Origin: Gaiellasilicea sp033857955
GTDB taxonomy: Bacteria; Actinomycetota; Thermoleophilia; Gaiellales; Gaiellaceae
NCBI GenBank assembly: GCA_033857955.1
Contig: JAWVCW010000016.1
Coordinates: 1 to 64,000, forward strand
Length of the DNA stretch: 64,000 bases
Direction of reading: 5' to 3'
Positions 56,848-64,000 of this stretch are shown in pieces (the stretch's first letter is position 1; every line of letters starts with the position of its first letter). The position numbers were made by a program, and so were the translations under genes. Below the pieces are notes generated by a model that worked only from the letters and a program-made list of their open reading frames with translations, was not told where the DNA came from and searched no databases.

Positions 56848-58788
56848 GTGGGAGGTATGCGGCCCGAGGACGTTTACGAGCTCACGGGGGTCTCCGACCC
56901 ACGCCTGCGGCCGGGCGGCAAGCACGTCGCGTATGTCGTTTGGTCGATCGACAAGGACGAGAACGAGTACCGCCAGTCGATCTGGGTCGCGACGACGGAC
57001 GGCTCCGAGGCGCCGCGGAGGTTCACCACCGGCAAGAACGACGCGCAGCCCCGCTGGTCGCCGGACGGCGAGGACCTGGCGTTCGTCTCGAAGCGCGGCG
57101 ACGAGAAGGCGCACCGCCAGCTGTACGTGATGCCGGCCGGCGGCGGCGAGCCGCAGTGCCTGACCGATCTCAAGGACGATGTCGGCGAGCCCGCGTGGTC
57201 GCCGGACGGAACGCAGCTCGTCGTCTCGGCCCGCGTCCCGGACGAGGCCTACGACGAAGAGGACGACAGGAAACGCGCGCCACGGCGCTTCAAGCGGCTG
57301 CAGTTCAAGCTGGACAGCGTCGGCTGGACCGGCGACCGGCGTCGCCACCTCTACGTCGTGCCGGCGGACGCCTCCGCCGAGGCCAGGCAGATCACCGACG
57401 GGGACTACGAGGACTCGCGGCCGACCTGGACACCCGATGGAAAGAGCATCGCCTTCAGCTCCGCGCGCGGCGATGACTGGGACATCGAGCTGATCGGGGA
57501 CATCTACGTCGTGCCCGCTGCAGGCGGCGAGCCCCAGCGGCTGACTCCAGGGGACAGCAGCTACTACGCGCCGAGCTACTCGCCCGACGGGAAGCTGCTC
57601 GCGGTCAAGTGGGATCCGGGCGGCTTCGACTTTCCGCGACATCCGCAGATCGCGGTCGTCGACGCGGAGACGGGCCAGAACCGGCGCGTCCTGACAGCGT
57701 CGCTCGACCGGCAGTGCGACCCCTACCCGGAGCTGCGCGAGCCGATCTGGGACGGCGACTCGATCGTCTTCGCGCTCGAGGATGGCGGCAATGTCCACCT
57801 CTATCGCGTGTCGACGGACGGCGGCGAGCCGGAGCTGGTGCACGGCGGCGAGATCGTCCTCACGGGGTTCGACGCACGCGATGGCCGGATCGTCCGAACC
57901 GGCACGACGGCGCCGAACCTCTCCGAGCTCTATGCCGGGGAGAAGCAGCTGACCTTGGTCGGGAGCGCGTTCGCGGAAGGCCGCGAGCTCGTCGCGCCCG
58001 AACGGTTCACGGCAGTCTCCGAGGACGGATCGGAGGTCGACGCCTGGATCGCGCGTCCCGCCGGCTTCGAAGAGGGCAAGCGCTACCCCGTCCTGCTCAA
58101 CATCCACGGCGGCCCGTTCACCCAGTACGGGAACGGCTTCTTCGACGAGACGCAGGTGTACGCGGGCGGCGGCTATGCGGTCGTGTACGCGAACCCGCGC
58201 GGCTCGTCCGGGTACTCCGAGGAGTGGGGCCGCGCGATCATGGGCCCCGGCGAGCTCGGGCCCGGCTGGGGGTCGGTCGATTACCAGGACCTGATGGCGG
58301 TCGCCGACGAGGCCGTGAAGCGGTTCGACTTCTGCGATCCCGACCGCATGGGTGTGCTCGGCGGCTCCTACGGCGGCTTCATGACCTCCTGGATCGTGGG
58401 CCACACGAATCTCTTCAAGGCGGCGTGCTCGGAGCGGGCCGTGAACAACCTCGTCTCGATGTACGGCTCGAGCGACATCGGCTGGGTCTTCAAGGGCTAC
58501 CACGGCGAGTTCGTCCACGACGCGGTCGACCTGTACCTCCAGATCTCGCCATGGACGTACGCCAAGGAGATCGAGACGCCGCTCCTGATCCTCCACTCCG
58601 AGCAAGACCTGCGCTGCAACATCGAGCAGGCCGAGCAGCTCTTCACGACGCTGCGGCTGCTGAAGAAGGACGTCGAGCTGGTGCGCTTCCCGGCCGAGAG
58701 CCATGAGCTGACGCGCTCGGGCAATCCGGCGCACAGGGTGCAGCGCTTCGAGCTCCTGCTCGAGTGGTTCGACCGCTATCTCAAATAG
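56848..58788 (+). CDS. S9-family prolyl-oligopeptidase-like peptidase
   Basis: 646 aa from GTG 56848; ATG 56857 also possible. Seven-bladed beta-propeller (about 15-390) with WSPDGEDLAFVS- and SPDG-type blade repeats, then an alpha/beta hydrolase domain with GGSYGGFMTSW (catalytic serine), LILHSEQDLRC (aspartate) and FPAESHELTRSG (histidine). No signal peptide. Cleaves short peptides or acyl-peptides. Confidence 0.95.
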   Translation: MGGMRPEDVYELTGVSDPRLRPGGKHVAYVVWSIDKDENEYRQSIWVATTDGSEAPRRFTTGKNDAQPRWSPDGEDLAFVSKRGDEKAHRQLYVMPAGGGEPQCLTDLKDDVGEPAWSPDGTQLVVSARVPDEAYDEEDDRKRAPRRFKRLQFKLDSVGWTGDRRRHLYVVPADASAEARQITDGDYEDSRPTWTPDGKSIAFSSARGDDWDIELIGDIYVVPAAGGEPQRLTPGDSSYYAPSYSPDGKLLAVKWDPGGFDFPRHPQIAVVDAETGQNRRVLTASLDRQCDPYPELREPIWDGDSIVFALEDGGNVHLYRVSTDGGEPELVHGGEIVLTGFDARDGRIVRTGTTAPNLSELYAGEKQLTLVGSAFAEGRELVAPERFTAVSEDGSEVDAWIARPAGFEEGKRYPVLLNIHGGPFTQYGNGFFDETQVYAGGGYAVVYANPRGSSGYSEEWGRAIMGPGELGPGWGSVDYQDLMAVADEAVKRFDFCDPDRMGVLGGSYGGFMTSWIVGHTNLFKAACSERAVNNLVSMYGSSDIGWVFKGYHGEFVHDAVDLYLQISPWTYAKEIETPLLILHSEQDLRCNIEQAEQLFTTLRLLKKDVELVRFPAESHELTRSGNPAHRVQRFELLLEWFDRYLK

Positions 58789-58985
58789 TGCGGCTCAAAG
58801 AGTGCGGTAGACCGCACTCCCGAACACCGGCGCGCCGAATGCGCAGGTCGCTCGCCGGCTGCGAGGCTCTGGCCATGAACCGAGCGACCGCCGCGGCTCC
58901 CCACCGCCGGCCCCACCCTTCCTCCAGCCGAGCGCGAGAGGCACGTCGCCTTCTCTCCCCCCGCGTCGCCCACCTGTCTGAGCTG

Positions 58986-59109
58986 GACCTGTCCGGGGTC
59001 AGACCCGGACAGGTCGCACTCGGCTCGGGAAATCGGCGCTGAGCAGCGAGAAGTCCAGTGTGGCCACGCCCGTTCGGGACACGACGGGGTCTGACCCCGG
59101 ACAAGTCCG
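58986..59109. repeat. Pair of GGGGTC/GACCCC-type palindromes
   Basis: 58986-59015: perfect 12-bp arms GACCTGTCCGGG/CCCGGACAGGTC around GTCAGA. 59076-59109: contains GGGGTCTGACCCC and matches 10216-10249 at 33 of 34 bases. Both are in the 345-bp gap 58789-59133, which has no supported gene. The first 195 bases of the gap are unremarkable. Confidence 0.8.
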
Positions 59110-59133
59110 TAGCTGCCGTGTGAGAATGGGCGC

Positions 59134-59514
59134 GTGGGCTACACGATCTTCCACGCCGCCGAGCTCGACTGGAAGCCGCGCCGCGAAGGTGATCCTCGAC
59201 TCGCGGCCGAGCTCTCGGGCGCGATGGCGCAGTCGCGCGCGAACCTCTTTCGCTATCCGCCCGGCGCCGTCGGCCGCCGTCACATCGACCCGGTGCAGGA
59301 GGAGGTCTTCGTCATCCTCGACGGGACGTTGACGATCCACATGGGCGAAGGCGACGAGCCGGAGCGGCACGAGCTCTCGTCCGGCAGCGTGCTCGTCGTC
59401 CAGCCGGGCACCGCACTCCAGCTTTCGAACCGGCACGAGGACGAGCTGCGGCTCTTCATCGTCGGCGCGCCGCCCGAGCACGGTGAGACGACGTTCCTGG
59501 ACAGGGTCGATTGA
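59134..59514 (+). CDS. Cupin-domain protein (tandem gene 1)
   Basis: 126 aa from GTG 59134. RYPPGAVGRRHIDPVQEEVFVILDGTL and a second strand set ending in GTALQLSNRHEDELRLFIVG form one cupin barrel; the usual first metal motif is reduced (RRHIDPVQEE gives one His and Glu). Its stop overlaps the next cupin's TTG start as TTGA. Confidence 0.85.
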   Translation: MGYTIFHAAELDWKPRREGDPRLAAELSGAMAQSRANLFRYPPGAVGRRHIDPVQEEVFVILDGTLTIHMGEGDEPERHELSSGSVLVVQPGTALQLSNRHEDELRLFIVGAPPEHGETTFLDRVD

Positions 59515-59876
59515 GCGCCTTCGACGACGTCCGCTCGATCGTGCCCCGAAAGGTCTGGGACGGGATCACGGCGCGTGCCGTCCACGGCGAGCGGCTGACG
59601 CTCGCGCTCGTCGAGCTCGAGCCGGGCGCGGTCGTCGAGGAGCACAGCCACGACCACGAGCAGCTCGGGCTCGTCCTCCGCGGCTCGATCCGCTTCCGGG
59701 TAGGCGACGAGGAGCGCGAGCTCGGTCCCGGCGAGACCTGGGAGATCCCCTCGAACACGCCACACCGCGCCGAGGCCGGCCCCGACGGCGCCAGCGTGCT
59801 CGATCTCTTCGCGCCTCCCCGCTCCGAGTGGGAGCAGGCCGAACCGGGCGCGGCCGGTCCCGGCCGCTGGCCCTAG
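59511..59876 (+). CDS. Cupin-domain protein (tandem gene 2)
   Basis: 121 aa from TTG 59511. Metal-binding motif EEHSHDHEQLGLVLRG (two His and Glu) and a second PSNTPHRAEAG histidine make a complete single-domain cupin. TTGA overlap with the other cupin gene indicates coupled expression and possibly a heterodimer. Substrate unknown. The stop is inside the CTAGGAGGGTTTG repeat. Confidence 0.88.
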   Translation: MSAFDDVRSIVPRKVWDGITARAVHGERLTLALVELEPGAVVEEHSHDHEQLGLVLRGSIRFRVGDEERELGPGETWEIPSNTPHRAEAGPDGASVLDLFAPPRSEWEQAEPGAAGPGRWP

Positions 59877-59978
59877 GAGGGTTTGGCGGACTGTCGCTCG
59901 CTGCCGGGGTGCGATGGTCGTTCCGAGGCCGCAGCGCCGCCCGGCAGCTCAGCCGATATGTCGTCAAACCTCCTAGAA
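59873..59978. repeat. 106-bp element with CTAGGAGG-TTTG inverted ends
   Basis: CTAGGAGGGTTTG at 59873-59885 faces CAAACCTCCTAG at 59966-59977, and the arms stay similar for about 40 bases (CTGCCGGG in both). The 13-base end also occurs, inverted, at 9873-9885, likewise across a TAG stop. Size and structure resemble a miniature inverted-repeat element. Bases 59979-60090 hold only a degenerate GTCAGAC repeat pair (60075-60096). Confidence 0.65.
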
Positions 59979-60090
59979 CCGGGATCGACTCGGCCGGAGC
60001 GCTACTCGGCGCCGGTCTCGTCGCCGGGATCGCTGTTCACGATCGGCGGCAGCATGTGACAAAGGGTACGACCCCGGTCAGACAGCCCGG

Positions 60091-62550
<2,460 letters not shown>

Positions 62551-62919
62551 CTAGCTCCTTGGTGCTGGGTGTCGTTCGGACTGGTAGAGGACGATCTCCC
62601 GCTTGTACGAGCGGTGGACGGTCCGGATCTCCTCGCGGAGCTCGCGTTCGAGCCGCTCGGCGCGGGCGCGCTGCTTGCGCAGCTCGTCCTCGAGCCGCAG
62701 CACGTGCTCGACGCCGGCGAGGTTGAGGCGAAGCTCGGTCGTCAGGCGCTGAACCACGCGCAGGCGCTCGAGGTCGGCCTCGGAGTAGCGGCGCGTGCCG
62801 CCGGGGGTGCGCTGCGGCCGGACGAGCCCTTTCGACTCGTACATGCGCAGCGTCTGCTGGTGCATGCCGACGAGCTCGGCCGCCACCGAGATCGAGTAGC
62901 GCGGGTGCGAATCTGTCAC
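62551..62919 (-). CDS. hspR: Heat-shock repressor HspR (MerR family)
   Basis: 122 aa from GTG 62919. MerR-type winged helix: ISVAAELVGMHQQTLRMYESKGLVRPQRTPGGTRRYSEADLERL, followed by a coiled dimerisation helix (about 85-115). HspR represses the dnaK and clpB operons together with DnaK. The HAIR operator (CTTGAGT and its mirror) is not in this window and should lie upstream of dnaK. GTGA overlap with the small membrane gene. Confidence 0.94.
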   Translation of the reverse strand: MTDSHPRYSISVAAELVGMHQQTLRMYESKGLVRPQRTPGGTRRYSEADLERLRVVQRLTTELRLNLAGVEHVLRLEDELRKQRARAERLERELREEIRTVHRSYKREIVLYQSERHPAPRS

Positions 62920-63125
62920 CGGCGCCTTCCCCTCCGGGCGGCGACTCCGACGACGAGCACAACCAGCGAGCCGGCGACGGCGATCGCGAACCCGTGGTCG
63001 CGGGCCAGCTCGCCAGCTGCCGTGCAGTCACCGGGCTCGGTGCAGCCGGTCGAGACGGCAACCGCCGCGCCGAGGGCCCACAGAGCCACGAAGACGATCG
63101 CGGCTGCGGCGACGGCGCGGATCAC
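62916..63125 (-). CDS. Small two-helix membrane protein in the dnaJ operon
   Basis: 69 aa from GTG 63125. Two hydrophobic helices (about 3-24 and 46-64) and two cysteines between them (CTEPGDC). Coupled by GTGA overlaps to dnaJ before and hspR after, so it is expressed with the heat-shock operon. This extra gene between dnaJ and hspR is not usual; function unknown. Confidence 0.75.
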   Translation of the reverse strand: MIRAVAAAAIVFVALWALGAAVAVSTGCTEPGDCTAAGELARDHGFAIAVAGSLVVLVVGVAARRGRRR

Positions 63126-64000
63126 CGGCTCACCTTCCGCAGCTCCTCGAGCAGCTCGCGCTCCTTCTTCGAGACCTTCTCGGGCACCGTCAGCTTCAGG
63201 CGGGCAAGCAGGTCGCCCTTGCCGCCGCCCTTCAGGTGCGGGACGCCGCGGCCCTTGATCTTCAGCAGCTTCCCGGGCTGCGACCCGGCCGGGACCTTGA
63301 GCGAGATCGGGCCGTCAGGCGTCGGAACTTCGAGCTTGGCTCCGAGCGCTGCGTCGGAGTAGCTGACGGGCACCTCGACGATCAGGTCCGAGCCGCGCCG
63401 CTCGAAGACCGGCGAGCCGGCGACGCGCGTCACGACCCAGAGATCGCCGGCGGGACCGCCGTTGCGGCCGGGCTCGCCTCGCCCCTTGAGGCGGATGCGA
63501 GTTCCGTCCTTTGCTCCGGCCGGGATCTTCACCTGGAACGTCTTCTGCATGCGCTCGCGGCCGCTCCCGCGGCACGTCTTGCACGGCTTCTCGATCACGG
63601 TGCCGTTGCCACGGCAGCGCGGGCAGGGATGGGAGAGCGAGAAGAGACCCTGCGAGTCGGAGATGACGCCGCGGCCGCCGCACTCCGGGCACGTGATGGG
63701 CGCCGTGCCGGGCTCGGCTCCCGTGCCCGCGCACGTGTGGCAAGCGGTCTCGACCTCCGCACGCACCGGCACCTGGACGCCCTTCAAAGAGTCCTCGAAG
63801 GAGACGTGCACCTCGGTCTGGAGGTCGGCGCCGCGTTCCGGCTGCGGCCCGCGCTGGCGGCCGAAGCCGCCGCCCCCGCCGAACAGGCCGCCGAAGAGAT
63901 CGCCGAGGTCACTCAGGTCGAAGTCCTGGAACTGCGGCCCGCCGCCGCCCATCGGGCCGCGGCCGTTCGTCGAGCCGTAGGCGTCGTACGCCTTGCGCTT
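63122..64000 (-). CDS. dnaJ: Chaperone DnaJ (5' end outside the window)
   Basis: 292 C-terminal residues; the J domain lies past the window edge except for its last residues (KRKAYDAYG). A Gly/Phe-rich stretch (about 17-45 of the visible part), four zinc knuckles CHTCAGTG, CPECGGRG, CPRCRGNG, CKTCRGSG, and the two beta-sandwich C-terminal domains are intact. Delivers clients to DnaK. By family habit grpE and dnaK are expected upstream. Confidence 0.97.
   Translation of the reverse strand, partial: KRKAYDAYGSTNGRGPMGGGGPQFQDFDLSDLGDLFGGLFGGGGGFGRQRGPQPERGADLQTEVHVSFEDSLKGVQVPVRAEVETACHTCAGTGAEPGTAPITCPECGGRGVISDSQGLFSLSHPCPRCRGNGTVIEKPCKTCRGSGRERMQKTFQVKIPAGAKDGTRIRLKGRGEPGRNGGPAGDLWVVTRVAGSPVFERRGSDLIVEVPVSYSDAALGAKLEVPTPDGPISLKVPAGSQPGKLLKIKGRGVPHLKGGGKGDLLARLKLTVPEKVSKKERELLEELRKVSR

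Noticed and set aside
58789..59133. Possible small genes in the gap
   Set aside because: The open frames cross the palindromes, have no start signal and arginine/proline-rich composition typical of shadow frames.

Overview
ORGANISM. The window is very GC-rich and almost wall-to-wall coding. Every gene that can be recognised is bacterial and chromosomal, and the set is that of an actinobacterium. It includes HspR next to DnaJ and ClpB, a DUF501 gene beside the divisome gene ftsB, a Gram-positive-type LexA box, mqnB of the futalosine menaquinone route, and many start codons directly behind a -10 box. The mixture (FmdB zinc ribbons, a split XdhC pair, CcmG/CcmH/CcdA, no mycolate or sporulation genes) fits the deep-branching class Thermoleophilia (Gaiella- or Solirubrobacter-like) best. 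The class is inference; there is no rRNA gene here. I see no transposase, phage, plasmid or CRISPR array. LAYOUT. 0-7.6 kb: lipoprotein, cupin-like protein, a CoxI/XdhC/alcohol dehydrogenase operon, nitroreductase, SnoaL-like protein, FAH-family hydrolase, CorC/HlyC membrane protein and MBL hydrolase. 7.6-10.1 kb: a LexA-box-controlled radical SAM gene and a soluble two-component pair. 10.2-16 kb: flavoprotein, VOC protein, ferredoxin, pseudo-receiver, a cytochrome c maturation cluster (CcmG-CcmH-CcdA) and an L,D-transpeptidase. 16-24 kb: GDPD and a spermidine-synthase-like membrane protein, a four-GAF PP2C phosphatase, PAP2 phosphatase, and an HTH-receiver fusion. 24-44 kb: a housekeeping block (DUF501, ftsB, pyk, eno, mazG, PPIase, mfd, greA, pth, rplY, prs, glmU, tRNA-Gln, ispE, ksgA, tatD, metG, M23 peptidase) whose order closely follows a block I recall from Mycobacterium. 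44-53 kb: rsmI, ROK kinase, LCP protein, FmdB, GT39, and a probable pseudouridine catabolism operon psuK-psuG followed by an enolase-superfamily gene. 53-64 kb: mqnB, pepF, saccharopine-dehydrogenase-like protein, S9 peptidase, two cupins, and the heat-shock operon dnaJ(partial)-orf-hspR-clpB. HOW IT IS READ. Operons are tightly coupled: at least 18 junctions are four-base NTGA overlaps, with ATGA, GTGA, TTGA and apparently CTGA all used. Many monocistronic or first genes have a TANNNT box 6-9 bases before the start codon and no Shine-Dalgarno, so leaderless transcripts are probably common. In two divergent gaps the two -10 boxes share their TA. Intergenic gaps hold at least six distinct families of perfect or near-perfect palindromes, several present at two or more loci; these and the CTG starts are the most unusual things in the window.
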